In this document: piece by piece, positions 8,117 to 17,570 of the stretch
Position numbering within the stretch: the stretch's first letter is position 1
Layout: each line of letters starts with the position of its first letter
From: Actinomycetota bacterium
GTDB taxonomy: Bacteria > Actinomycetota > Acidimicrobiia > IMCC26256 > PALSA-610
Direction: 5' to 3'
Length of the DNA: 27,275 nt
Assembly: GCA_005779345.1 (NCBI GenBank)
Contig: SXJQ01000270.1
Span: 1 to 27,275, forward strand
Program-made: the position numbers and the translations under genes
The notes under the pieces: model-generated
Seen by the model: the letters and a program-made list of their open reading frames with translations, nothing else
Told to the model about the DNA's origin: nothing
Database searches by the model: none

Positions 8117-9414
8117 GAGGCCGCCTCCGTCGCGGCGGCGAAGCTCGCCCAACGCGCCTGATCGGCGAACTGACCGCGGCTCACGACGAGCCCGGCGCGC
8201 GTCTCGCGCTCCAAGAAGTCGTCGTCGATCGTGCGCGCGACCTCGCCGTTGACGGTGAACGTGATGACCGACCCGCGCAGCGTGATGCTCAGCGTGGTTC
8301 CCGGGGCATTCGGCACCAGCCCGAGATCGCCCGCGGGAACCCGATCGCCGTCGACGACCTTGGTGATGTTCCAGGTGCCGTAGCCGACGGTCGCGGTCAC
8401 GATCCAACAGTTGCGCTCGTCGCGGCAACGGAAAGCGAGCCCGGTCGACTGCTGCGGCACGATGACCGTCGACTCGACGACCGCATCGCTCGCCCCGAGG
8501 TCGACGAGCGCGATCGAGTCGCCGTCGACTGCCGGGTCGAGCAGCGCGGCCTGACCGTCTCGAACGCCCCAGCCGCCGGTGACCTCGACCCAGTCCGAGC
8601 CGTCGGCGGTGGTCCCGAGTTCGTCGGCGTCGCCGCGGTCGAAGTCGTCGGTGACGGTCAGCGCCGAAGGATCGAGGATCCCCGGTCCGATGCGGGGCGT
8701 GAACGAGAAGTTGCTCCAGCGCGCCGTCGTTGCTCCGGCCGGTTCGCGCAACGAGAGTCCGGCACGGGTTTCGAACGCGAGCTCCGGATCCTCGACCTGG
8801 AGGGCCGACACGCCGTCGACGAAGAACTCCAGGTTCGGGCCCTGCATCTCGACCGCGACCGTGGTGCCGTCGGCGACCGGGACGACCCCGAGGTTGCCGA
8901 CGGAGAACTCCTCGCCCTGCACGACCTTGATCACGTTCCAGGTCCCGACCTCGGGAACCGCCTCCACCCGCCAGCAGAACAACGGGCCCCGGCACCGGAA
9001 CGCGAGCCCGACGCCGGGTGCCATGACCGCTGCCGTGACCTCGGCCCGGCCCTCGGTGACCTCGACCCCGACCGTTGCCAGGCTCGCGGTCGCGGGATCC
9101 GGGACGGCGACGTAGGCCTGGGACCCGTCGATCCCCCACGTGCCCTTCATCGACTGCCAGCGTTGCCCCGAGTCGCTCGGGCCGAGGGTCGACGCCGTAT
9201 CAGCGCGTGCGAAGGCGTCGGTTGCACCCGGTTGGCGCACCGCGACCTCGCCCGATTCGGGCTCGGAGCCCTGGGAGTCGGTGACGGTGCGCAGGAACAC
9301 GCCCAGGCCGAGCAGGACGATCATGGTCACGGCGAGCAGGATCGGTCCTCGCAGGCGGGGTTCCGGACTCGGTTCGAGGTCGTCGGAGGTGACCACCGTC
9401 GGGGGCTGCGTCAC
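8113..9414 (-). CDS. Membrane-anchored protein with duplicated concanavalin/LamG-like domains
   Basis: This 433-residue protein has a short proline-rich cytoplasmic tail, one membrane segment (about residues 25-42, ILLAVTMIVLLGLGVFL) and two tandem copies of a beta-sandwich-like domain (about 66-250 and 254-433). The copies share FRC-x5-C (C141/C147 and C330/C336), GTWN-(V/I)-x-KVV, a (N/D)LG(V/L)VP segment and F(F/T)V(D/N)G. The cysteine pairs could form disulfides outside the membrane. The pattern resembles LamG/DUF1080-type carbohydrate-binding folds, so glycan binding is the best guess; no catalytic motif was recognised. The start is GTG 9414, chosen because the upstream extension is arginine- and histidine-rich and lacks coding character. 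The stop overlaps the start of the acyltransferase-sulfatase fusion, so the two are likely made together and may act on the same surface polymer. Confidence 0.72.
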   Translation of the reverse strand: MTQPPTVVTSDDLEPSPEPRLRGPILLAVTMIVLLGLGVFLRTVTDSQGSEPESGEVAVRQPGATDAFARADTASTLGPSDSGQRWQSMKGTWGIDGSQAYVAVPDPATASLATVGVEVTEGRAEVTAAVMAPGVGLAFRCRGPLFCWRVEAVPEVGTWNVIKVVQGEEFSVGNLGVVPVADGTTVAVEMQGPNLEFFVDGVSALQVEDPELAFETRAGLSLREPAGATTARWSNFSFTPRIGPGILDPSALTVTDDFDRGDADELGTTADGSDWVEVTGGWGVRDGQAALLDPAVDGDSIALVDLGASDAVVESTVIVPQQSTGLAFRCRDERNCWIVTATVGYGTWNITKVVDGDRVPAGDLGLVPNAPGTTLSITLRGSVITFTVNGEVARTIDDDFLERETRAGLVVSRGQFADQARWASFAAATEAAS

Positions 9415-9714
9415 GAGTCGGACGTCCTGTCGTCGTTCCCCATGTGTCTCGTGTGGGGCTCTGTGTGCGGCTGTGGCGTGGGTGCTGGGGACCCGGCGAA
9501 TCGGGCGGCCCCATCCACCGTCCGGGCGGGTGAGCGTAGATTCCTGGCCTTCGCGGCCGCAAGGCACCTCCGCGCGGCGATCGGGCAACGTGATCGTCGC
9601 CACAGTGGGCGCCGGACGCGCCTCGGCCGCGGGCACGGAGCGTGCACGCCAAGGGAAGATGGGCCGGTCGGGGTGGGCCGGGAGAACCGTAGGGCCGGGG
9701 GAGCGAGGGATTCG
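9415..9714. other. Divergent intergenic region of the envelope locus
   Basis: About 300 bp separate the minus-strand LamG-like gene from the plus-strand glycosyltransferase. I see no convincing gene: plus-strand readings here use AGG and GGA codons that the neighbours avoid. A TAGATT hexamer at 9537-9542 could be a plus-strand -10 box, but I found no good -35. Promoters for both directions presumably lie here. Confidence 0.4.
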
Positions 9715-11478
9715 TTGGGTACGACGGGGCCAGGCGAGCGGGTCGCGGCGCTGCGCGCCCCGCGGGCGCAGTTCGCGCTCGCGCTCGCCGTCGTCGGCGC
9801 GATCGGCGTCGTGCTCCCGGTCGTGGTGGCGCGCCGCTACGGCGCGCTCGGCGTACCCCGCGGCGACGACTGGTCGTATCTCCGCACGCTGTTCCGTTGG
9901 GTCGACTCGGGCGAGTTGGACTTCAACAACTGGGTCTCGATGTCGCTGCTCGGCCAGCTCGTGCTGGCAGCACCGGTGGCGATGTGGCGAGGTCGCGATG
10001 TCGCGGGTGCCCAACTCGTCACCGCGGTGCTCGCGTTCGGCGCAATGTGGGGGGTGCTGGCGACGGGGACCGCGCTGTTCCGTCGCGTGTGGACCGCCGC
10101 GTTCGTGACGATCGCGGTTGCTGCGGCGCCGTTCTGGGCGATCCTCGCCACGAGCTTCATGACCGATGTTCCGGCCTTCGCCTGCGTGATGGTCACGATC
10201 GCGCTCGGGGCCCGCGCCCTGCGCACGCCCGAGACGTCGTTGCCGCTCGTGGTCGCGGCCGGTTGCGTCGGGATGTTCGGATTCACCGTTCGCGAGTACG
10301 CCGTGTTCCCGCTCATCGCGCTCTTGGTGCTCGCCGTCGTTCGGTTCGGTGGCGAGGGACGCCGTCGCGCGCAGCTCGCGACGCTCGCGCTCGCCGGCGT
10401 CGCGCTCGTGGGCGCGGTCGCGTTCCTCGCGTACTGGCGCACCATCCCTGCCGGCAAGCCGTTCAGCCCGACCTTCCCGGATCGTCATGCCGTTTCCGTG
10501 CTCGCCTACAAGGGCGCAGGCATGGTGCGCCTGCTCGGGCTCGTGCTCGTTCCCGTGCTCCTGCTCGCGCGGCCCGTCGCCTTGCTCCGGCGATCGTGGT
10601 CGGCGTGCGCGGGTCTCGTGACGACCCTCGTCGTCGTGACCGCGGCGTGGCTGACCGCGACCGGGATCGCTTCGCCGCGCATCGCGTTCGCCGGCAACTA
10701 CGTGACCCCGATCGGCGCGCTCGGCGACGGCGTGTCGACCGGGCGTCGGCCCGAATTGATCCCGGGTCCGCTGTTCGACGCGCTGATCGTGCTCGGCACG
10801 ATCGCCGCGATCCTGCTCGCGGCGATCGCCGCGGCTCCGCTGCACGCACTCTGGACGCGGCTGCGGGCGCGCCGGTTCACGCCCGAGGGTTCACCGGCGA
10901 TGTTCGTGGCGTGCACGGCGGTGCTGTACGCCGCCGGCTACACCCTTGCAGCGCTGGCCGGACTGCCGCTGTACGACCGGTACGTCCTCCCCTTGATCGC
11001 ACTCGTCGGCCTGCTCGTCGCCGGTGCGGGCGTGCGTGCGGCCGAGGTCGTGGAGACCGCGACCAGACCGACGTCGCGCGCTTCGGCCCCGGCCGGGCGA
11101 TGGGCGCGGCGCGGCGCAGCCATCGCGCTCGCCGTCAGCCTGTTGCTCGGGACGGTCTATGCGGCCGACTCCGCCTCGTTCGACGGGGCCCGCTGGCACG
11201 TCGCCGCCGACGCCGTGCGCGCCGGCTGGGCGCCCCGCCAGATCGGCGGGAGCTTCGAGTGGGTCAACTTCCACTCGCTGCGCCCCGGGACGCTCGCCCG
11301 CCAGCGCGGTCGCGTCCGGTTCTGCGTGGTCGTGCGCGTCGCGCCGGACCCGGCGCGACTCGATCGTCGTCGTGTCGTCGCGGTCCGCACCTACCGGCGA
11401 CCGCTCCAGGACGACGTGCGGGTCGTCGCGTCACGCACGAACCGCCTCTGCCTCCCGCGCCTCCGGTTCGCGCCGTGA
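9715..11478 (+). CDS. GT-C (PMT/ArnT-like) polytopic membrane glycosyltransferase
   Basis: This 587-residue integral membrane protein has about ten to eleven hydrophobic helices. The first extracytoplasmic loop carries D51-D52 in GDDWSY, followed by a conserved D-x-N-x-WVSM stretch; D151 lies in FMTDVPAF. Acidic pairs in the first loop are the catalytic signature of GT-C enzymes, which transfer sugars from polyprenyl-phosphate donors on the outer face of the membrane. The soluble C-terminus holds SASFDGARWHVAADAV. The protein is clearly paralogous to the C-terminal part (about residues 1476-2031) of the next gene. The start is uncertain: TTG 9715 has GAGGGA just upstream, while GTG 9673 would add 14 residues rich in rare codons. 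The stop overlaps the next start (GTGA), so coupling is likely. Donor and acceptor cannot be told from sequence. Confidence 0.8.
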   Translation: MGTTGPGERVAALRAPRAQFALALAVVGAIGVVLPVVVARRYGALGVPRGDDWSYLRTLFRWVDSGELDFNNWVSMSLLGQLVLAAPVAMWRGRDVAGAQLVTAVLAFGAMWGVLATGTALFRRVWTAAFVTIAVAAAPFWAILATSFMTDVPAFACVMVTIALGARALRTPETSLPLVVAAGCVGMFGFTVREYAVFPLIALLVLAVVRFGGEGRRRAQLATLALAGVALVGAVAFLAYWRTIPAGKPFSPTFPDRHAVSVLAYKGAGMVRLLGLVLVPVLLLARPVALLRRSWSACAGLVTTLVVVTAAWLTATGIASPRIAFAGNYVTPIGALGDGVSTGRRPELIPGPLFDALIVLGTIAAILLAAIAAAPLHALWTRLRARRFTPEGSPAMFVACTAVLYAAGYTLAALAGLPLYDRYVLPLIALVGLLVAGAGVRAAEVVETATRPTSRASAPAGRWARRGAAIALAVSLLLGTVYAADSASFDGARWHVAADAVRAGWAPRQIGGSFEWVNFHSLRPGTLARQRGRVRFCVVVRVAPDPARLDRRRVVAVRTYRRPLQDDVRVVASRTNRLCLPRLRFAP

Positions 11479-14400
11479 ACGTCGGCGCCGTGCTCGAATC
11501 GCCGACGGCGCGGCGCCGAGGCGGGATCGCGCTCTTCGCCGCGGTCGTCGCGGTGCCGATCCTCCTCATGGATGCCGGGCGCGTGCAGGCCGACACCAAG
11601 TCGTACCTGTACCTCGACCCCGGGCGTCTGCTCCGCCGCGCCGTCTCGATGTGGGATCCCTCGATCGGGCTCGGCACGACGAGCCATCAGAACATCGGGT
11701 ACCTGTTCCCGCTCGGTCCGTACTACTGGGTGATGCACGAGGTCTTCGGCGTGCCGTCGTGGGTCGCGCAGCGTCTCCTGCTCGCCACGATGTTGTTCGC
11801 CGCGGGCATGGGCGTTCGGTACCTCATGCGCACGATGTCGGTAGGTGGTCCCGGCGTGCCGGTCGCGATGCTCGCCTACGCCTTCACGCCGTACGTGATC
11901 GAGTACTCCTCGCGCCTCAGCGTGTTGCTCGGGCCGTGGGCCGCGCTGCCATTCCTATTGGCCTTCGTCATCCGCGGGATGCATCGCGGTGGCTGGAAGT
12001 ACGCCGCATGGTTCGCGATCGTCGTGCAACTCGTCGGCTCGGTGAATGCGAGTTCGCTGATCTTCGCCGGACTCGGGCCCGTCCTGTGGATCCCGTTCGC
12101 AGTGCTCGTGGCGCGCGACGTCACCTCGCGCCAGGCGTGGTCGTTCGTGTGGCGCACGGGCCTCCTCACGATCGCGACGTCGTTGTGGTGGATGTCGGGC
12201 CTGTGGGTCGAGGGCAAGTACGGGCTCAACATCTTGCGCTTCACCGAGTCGATCCGGACCGTGTCGGCCACCGCGTACCCCTACGAGTTCTTGCGCGGCC
12301 TCGGCTACTGGTTCTTCTACGGTCGTGATCGCGTCGGACAGTGGAACGACGGTTTCGAGCCGTTCACGCTCAGCCCCGCAGTGGTGTTCGTGAGCCTGGC
12401 GGTGCCCGCGACCGCGCTGTGGTCCGCCGGAGCCGTGCGCTGGCGGTATCGGTCGTTCTTCACGCTGCTCGTCCCGCTCGGGATCGCGATCGCCGTCGGC
12501 GCCGCGCCCTACGACGATCCGTCGATCGTCGGCTCGTTGTTCAAGTCGTTCGCGACGACCTCGACGGTCGGGTTCGCCCTCCGGAGCACCGCGCGCGCCA
12601 CGCCGCTGGTGGTCCTCGGATTGTCGGTGTTGCTCGGCGTCGGTGTCAGTGCCTTCGCGGCGCGGATGCGGACTCGGAACCGTCCCTGGCTCGGGATCGG
12701 CGCGGCCGCGCTCGTCGGGGCGATGTGTCTCGTCAACGCTCCGGGCGCATGGCGCGGCGTCTACTACAGCGACTACCTCGGCCGCGACGAAACCGTGCCC
12801 GCCTACTGGAGCGCGGCGTTGCGCGCGCTCGATGCCGCGCCCCACGACACGCGGGTGCTCGCGCTCCCGGGCGCGGACTTCGCCGCGTATCGATGGGGCG
12901 ACACCGTGGATCCGATCGAGCCCGGGCTCATCGATCGCCCGTACGTCGCGCGCGAGCTCGTCCCCTGGGGATCCGACGCCGGCACGAACCTGTTGATCGC
13001 GCTCGACCGGCGGGTGCAGGAGACGGCGATCGAACCCGATGCGGTCGCGCCGATCGCACGGCTGCTCGGGGTCGGCGACATCGTCCTGCGCATGGACCTC
13101 GAGACCGATCGGTTCCTGCTCGGTGTCGTGCCGGCCGGCGTGTTGTGGGACACGTTCACCGACCGACCTCCCGACGGACTCACGCCGCCGACGGAGTACG
13201 GCACGGAGATCCCCGGCGCATTGAAGTTCCCCGAACTCGGTGACCTGACCCAACCGCCCGCCGACGACGCCGATCCGCCGCCCGTCGCGGTCCTCGGTGT
13301 CGACGATCCGCTGCCGATCGCGCGCGCGAAGAGCGTCGAATCGTCGCTCGTCGTGAGTGGCGATGGCGAGGGGCTCGTCGATTTGGCCGCGGCCGGGCTC
13401 CTCGACGCAGGCCGCGCGGTGCTCTATTCGGCGTCGCACGATCCGGCGGCGCTGCGCCGGCTCGTCGGCGACGGGTCGGTCCTCGTGCTCACCGACTCGA
13501 ACCGTCGCCGAGGGCTGCGCTGGCAGGGGATGAGCAGCGACTACGGCGCCACCGAGACCGCCGGCGAGATCGCGCTCCGCGAGGACCCGCTCGACCAACG
13601 GCTCGAGGTGTTTCCGAGCGCCGGCGACGACGCCGCGACCGTCACCGAACTCGACGGCGCGATCACCCGCCTGCAATCGACCGGCTACGGGTCCCCCGAC
13701 CTCGGGTACCGGCCCGGCCAGCGCGCCGCCGCTGCGTTCGACGGCAACCCCGACAGCGCCTGGCTGATGGGCGACGGCCGCGACCTCGACGACGAGCGCC
13801 TCGAGTTGGAACTCGCGACACCGATCACCACCGATCACCTCGACGTCGTACAACCCGAGGTCCGTGAGTTGTCGCGCTCGATCTCGCGGATCTCGCTACG
13901 GTTCGACGACGGCGCCCCGGTCTTCGCCGATCTCGACCGCCGCTCGCGTGACGAGGCCGGTCAGCAGGTGCGTTTCTCGCGGCGCACGTTCTCCAAGGTC
14001 GAGTTGCGCATCGAGGCCCTGCGCGAACGCCCGGGGTTGAGCGTCGCCACCAAGAACGGATACGGCTTCACGGAGATCCGCATCGCCGACGACGCGCCCG
14101 GGGCGGCACCGGTCCGCATCGAGGAGACGATGCGTCTGCCGCGCGACCTCCTCGATGCCCTCGGCGCGGCGTCGAACGACCATGCGCTCGCGATCGTGTT
14201 GTCGCGCGAAACGACGATGGACGGCAGCGCGTTCCGTCGCCGGTTCGACCTCCCGGCTGCACGGACATTCTCGTTCGGCGCGACCGCGCAGATCAGCACG
14301 TTCGCCGACGACGATCTCATCGATCGTGCGGTCGGGCTGCCCGCCGCCGACGAGGGCGGGATCACCGCGACCTCGAGCGAGCGGCTCGGGAATCCGATCG

Positions 14401-17400
14401 CGCGCGCATCGTCGGCCATCGACGGCGATGCCGCGACGGCGTGGAGCACGCCGATCGGCAAGTTGAAGGAAGTGGAACTGGCGCTCGAACTGGCAGCACC
14501 TGTCACGATCGACCGACTCGACCTCCAGTTCGTCGCCGACGGGCGCCATTCGCTGCCGACCACCATCGACCTCACCGCCGACGACGGCACCGCGCGGACG
14601 ATCACGATCCCGGAGTCGGTTCGGTTCGACGTGCCCGGCGGCCGGGTGTCGGTCCCCGTCGAGTTCGAGCCGATCTCGGGACGCAGCTTCACCTTCGAGA
14701 TCACCGCCGCCCGACCGGTGCTGCGCAGCGACCTCACGATGCCGATCGCGATCGCGGAACTCGGCATGCCGGGAGTTCGTCGAGCACCGCTGCCCGAGCG
14801 CATCCCCGACGACTGCATCGACGGCCTGGTCGAGGTCGACGGCGTCGGGATGTCGGTGCGCCTCGCGGGCAGCACCGCCGACGCCGTCGCGCAACGTCCG
14901 CTCGCCGTGAGCCTCTGCGAGGGCGAGGGCGAGGGCGCGCTCGCGCTCGACTCCGGCGAGCACGACGTGTCCGCGGCATCGAGCCCCGACAACGCGACGG
15001 CCTTCGACATCGGACGGATCGTGTTGCGGTCGGCGCCCGGCGGCGGGCCGGCGCGCGGCGACGAGTTCGCGCTCCCCGCCGCGGATCGGCTCGACCCCGT
15101 CGAGGTCGTCTCGGAAGGGCGGGCGAACGTCGAGGTCCGTGGCCCCGCGACGAACGAGCCCTATTGGTTCGTGCTCGGCCAGAGCCTCAACAGCGGTTGG
15201 GTCGCGCGGGCCGATGGGCACGACCTCGGCCCCGCGACGTTGGTCGACGGGTTCTCGAGCGGCTGGATCGTCCCCGCTCGATCCGACGGTGCGCCGGCGA
15301 CGATCACCGTCGAGTGGAAGCCGCAGCGCGTCGTGAGCGCGGCATTGCTCGCCTCGTTGTTCGCCATGGCGCTCTGCCTCGGGATCGTGCTGCTCGCCGG
15401 CCGCCGCCGACTCGCGACGGGCCTGCCGACCGGACACGACCCGGTGTTGCGCTGGGGCACGGTCGACGCCGATCGTCGGCTCGGGCGTGGCGTGCGGGCC
15501 GCGCTCGTGTTCGGACTCGGCGGTGCGGCGATGCTGCTCGTCGAGCCCTGGGTCGGTGTCGTGGTCGCCGCGACGGTCGCGTTCTCGCTGCACGATCGGC
15601 GCGTCCGAGCTGCGGTGCGCGTCGTGCCGCCCGTCGTCGTGGTGCTGGTCGGCGCGTATCTCGCGATCGGCCAGATCCAGCACCACTACCCACCGAGGTT
15701 CGACTGGCCGACCCAGTTCGACGCGGCTCGGGTGCCGACGTGGATCGCGCTGATGTTGCTCGCAGTCGAAGCGGCCTTGTCCGCGGTACTCGGCGACGAC
15801 GCCGCGCCCGACACGGCGTCCGGTCGCGCCAGGCGCACACCTGCTGCGACGGTCGACGGATCGAGCGGGGCGGCGGTCGGTCGACCAACGCCATGGTGGC
15901 GCGTCGGAGCGATCGTCGTCGGGTCGGGGGCGGTCGTGCCGCTGGTGATCGCGGCGAGCGCCGGCGCCCTCGACGTGCCGCGCAGCGACGACTGGTCGTA
16001 CCTCCTCACGCTGTTCCGGTTCAGCGACTCGGGCCAATGGGACTTCAACGAGTGGGTCTCGATGACGCTCGCCGGCCAGGTGCTGGCGACCGTGCCGGTG
16101 GTGAAACTGTTCGGCGACAGCGTGGTCGCGGCCCGGGTGTTCGCAGCGTCGGTCGGTGTCCTCGGCCTCGGCGCCGTGGTCGGCCTCGGTGGACGCCTCG
16201 GCGTCGCCCGATCGCAGGGTCTCCTGGTGGCCGCGACCCTCGCGCTCGGGCCGTTGTGGGGTCCCCTGGCGTCCACGTACATGACCGAGGTTCCCTCGTT
16301 CGCAGCGCAGACCGCAGCCTTGGGCGCGGCGGCGATCGCGCTCCGCGGGCGCCCGGCGTCGCCCCGCTGGCTCGCGGTCGCGCTCGGGCTCGCGTTCTTC
16401 GCGGTGACGATCCGTCAGTACGCGATCGTCGTCGCGGGCGCGATCCTCGTCGCCGCGTTCGTGACGGCGATCGAACGTCGCGACGTCGCGTTGCGCAAGG
16501 CGGTGTACGTGCTCGCCGGCGTCTTCGCCGTCGCCGGCCTCGGACTCCTCGTGTGGTGGAGCGGTGTCCCGGGACGTCTCGCCCTGAGTCCCAAGGCTCC
16601 GAACACGCCGTCGATCAAGCAGTCGATCGCGGGTCTGGCGGGGTACCTGCGGCTCGCCGGGCTCTTGTTGTTGCCGGTGATCGTCGCCGCGCGGCCGCGA
16701 GCGCTGGTCGACCGCGCGTTCGCTCGTGATCGACGTTCGACGATCGCGCTGACCTCGGTCGCGTTGTCGGTCCTCGTCGTCGGCTACGCGCTCGATCGCA
16801 CCCAGCCGTTCGTCGGCAACTACCTCGACCGACGCGGTGTGCTCGCCGACGACATCATCAGTGGCAGCCGTCCGCTCGTGATGCCCGAGCTGCTGTTCGA
16901 GTTGCTCGTCGCGATCGGGACGCTGGGCGCGTTGGTGCTCGTCGTCGCGATGATCCCCGCCTGGGACGACCTGCGGCGCCGCGTTCGCGGACGCGATTTC
17001 GCGGGCCTCGACCCGGTCGTGGTCGCGGTCGGGCTCACGGTGGTCGGGACCCTCGCCGCCTACGAGCTCGCCATCTTGTGTCGCCTCCCGATCTTCGACC
17101 GGTACGCGCTCGGACTGCTCCCGCTCGTCGGTCTGTTGCTGCTGCGTTCGGCCGGCCGGTCGGTGCCGGTCGGTCGCACGCTGGGGGTGGTGGCGGCCGT
17201 CGCCGCGATCGCCGGGCTCGGCATCGTGTACAGCGCGGAGTCGGCGTCGTTCGACGCGACGCGCTGGAAGGTGGCCGAACTCGCGATGGAACAGGGGTAC
17301 TCGGCCGCCGATATCGATGCCGGGTACGAGTGGGCCGGATGGCGGCGCGACGTCGCGCCGCCCTACTACCCGGCGTACACGCCCGCCGAGCTGCTCGAGA

Positions 17401-17570
17401 AGCGCAAGCGGTACCTGGCGGGCGCGTGCGTCGCGGTCGTGATCGACCCGCCGCGCCGGCCCGAGCACGTGATCGCGATGGCGACGAGTTCGGGCCTGCT
17501 CCGCGGGTCGGTTCCCGTCTACGCGGTCTTGACGGACCGTGCGTGCGCGGATCCGCCGCGAGGCTCGTGA
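11475..17570 (+). CDS. aftD: AftD-like alpha-(1->3)-arabinofuranosyltransferase fused to a second GT-C glycosyltransferase
   Basis: This is a giant membrane protein of 2031 residues. Residues about 1-430 are an AftD-type GT-C core with D40 in ADTKSY, then GLGTTSHQNIGYLFP and PSWVAQR, which I recognise from the mycobacterial AftD (DUF3367) family. A large extracytoplasmic part follows, with two discoidin-like carbohydrate-binding modules (about 745-875, AAAFDGNPDSAW; about 960-1100, AIDGDAATAWS). Membrane helices at about 1286-1440 close the AftD portion. After a polar linker (about 1440-1475) a complete second GT-C domain begins, with D1505-D1506 in SDDWSY and E1605 in YMTEVP; it is paralogous to the preceding gene. 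Mycobacterial AftD, about 1400 residues, adds arabinofuranose to arabinogalactan or lipoarabinomannan; whether this organism makes such polymers is unknown. No in-frame start is evident at the linker, so a real fusion is favoured. GTGA overlaps occur at both ends. Confidence 0.85.
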   Translation: MNVGAVLESPTARRRGGIALFAAVVAVPILLMDAGRVQADTKSYLYLDPGRLLRRAVSMWDPSIGLGTTSHQNIGYLFPLGPYYWVMHEVFGVPSWVAQRLLLATMLFAAGMGVRYLMRTMSVGGPGVPVAMLAYAFTPYVIEYSSRLSVLLGPWAALPFLLAFVIRGMHRGGWKYAAWFAIVVQLVGSVNASSLIFAGLGPVLWIPFAVLVARDVTSRQAWSFVWRTGLLTIATSLWWMSGLWVEGKYGLNILRFTESIRTVSATAYPYEFLRGLGYWFFYGRDRVGQWNDGFEPFTLSPAVVFVSLAVPATALWSAGAVRWRYRSFFTLLVPLGIAIAVGAAPYDDPSIVGSLFKSFATTSTVGFALRSTARATPLVVLGLSVLLGVGVSAFAARMRTRNRPWLGIGAAALVGAMCLVNAPGAWRGVYYSDYLGRDETVPAYWSAALRALDAAPHDTRVLALPGADFAAYRWGDTVDPIEPGLIDRPYVARELVPWGSDAGTNLLIALDRRVQETAIEPDAVAPIARLLGVGDIVLRMDLETDRFLLGVVPAGVLWDTFTDRPPDGLTPPTEYGTEIPGALKFPELGDLTQPPADDADPPPVAVLGVDDPLPIARAKSVESSLVVSGDGEGLVDLAAAGLLDAGRAVLYSASHDPAALRRLVGDGSVLVLTDSNRRRGLRWQGMSSDYGATETAGEIALREDPLDQRLEVFPSAGDDAATVTELDGAITRLQSTGYGSPDLGYRPGQRAAAAFDGNPDSAWLMGDGRDLDDERLELELATPITTDHLDVVQPEVRELSRSISRISLRFDDGAPVFADLDRRSRDEAGQQVRFSRRTFSKVELRIEALRERPGLSVATKNGYGFTEIRIADDAPGAAPVRIEETMRLPRDLLDALGAASNDHALAIVLSRETTMDGSAFRRRFDLPAARTFSFGATAQISTFADDDLIDRAVGLPAADEGGITATSSERLGNPIARASSAIDGDAATAWSTPIGKLKEVELALELAAPVTIDRLDLQFVADGRHSLPTTIDLTADDGTARTITIPESVRFDVPGGRVSVPVEFEPISGRSFTFEITAARPVLRSDLTMPIAIAELGMPGVRRAPLPERIPDDCIDGLVEVDGVGMSVRLAGSTADAVAQRPLAVSLCEGEGEGALALDSGEHDVSAASSPDNATAFDIGRIVLRSAPGGGPARGDEFALPAADRLDPVEVVSEGRANVEVRGPATNEPYWFVLGQSLNSGWVARADGHDLGPATLVDGFSSGWIVPARSDGAPATITVEWKPQRVVSAALLASLFAMALCLGIVLLAGRRRLATGLPTGHDPVLRWGTVDADRRLGRGVRAALVFGLGGAAMLLVEPWVGVVVAATVAFSLHDRRVRAAVRVVPPVVVVLVGAYLAIGQIQHHYPPRFDWPTQFDAARVPTWIALMLLAVEAALSAVLGDDAAPDTASGRARRTPAATVDGSSGAAVGRPTPWWRVGAIVVGSGAVVPLVIAASAGALDVPRSDDWSYLLTLFRFSDSGQWDFNEWVSMTLAGQVLATVPVVKLFGDSVVAARVFAASVGVLGLGAVVGLGGRLGVARSQGLLVAATLALGPLWGPLASTYMTEVPSFAAQTAALGAAAIALRGRPASPRWLAVALGLAFFAVTIRQYAIVVAGAILVAAFVTAIERRDVALRKAVYVLAGVFAVAGLGLLVWWSGVPGRLALSPKAPNTPSIKQSIAGLAGYLRLAGLLLLPVIVAARPRALVDRAFARDRRSTIALTSVALSVLVVGYALDRTQPFVGNYLDRRGVLADDIISGSRPLVMPELLFELLVAIGTLGALVLVVAMIPAWDDLRRRVRGRDFAGLDPVVVAVGLTVVGTLAAYELAILCRLPIFDRYALGLLPLVGLLLLRSAGRSVPVGRTLGVVAAVAAIAGLGIVYSAESASFDATRWKVAELAMEQGYSAADIDAGYEWAGWRRDVAPPYYPAYTPAELLEKRKRYLAGACVAVVIDPPRRPEHVIAMATSSGLLRGSVPVYAVLTDRACADPPRGS

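Noticed and set aside
8117..9139. N-terminal extension of the acyltransferase-sulfatase fusion in the same open frame
   Set aside because: The extension is Arg/Gly-rich and overlaps the LamG-like gene entirely; the acyltransferase starts properly at GTG 8116, which overlaps the upstream stop.
9897..11474. Upstream extension of the AftD-like frame
   Set aside because: It overlaps the GT-C gene and has shadow composition; AftD similarity begins right after GTG 11475.
15892..15910. An ATG within the linker region as a separate start for the second GT-C domain
   Set aside because: It is out of frame with that domain, and the frame through the linker is unbroken, so a fusion is the simpler reading.
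13896..17468. A 1190-codon open frame on the minus strand, opposite the AftD-like gene
   Set aside because: Its translation is dominated by Arg, Asp, Glu, His and Gly with no domain or membrane pattern. It is an antisense shadow produced by high GC at third codon positions; the plus-strand frame has clear family motifs.
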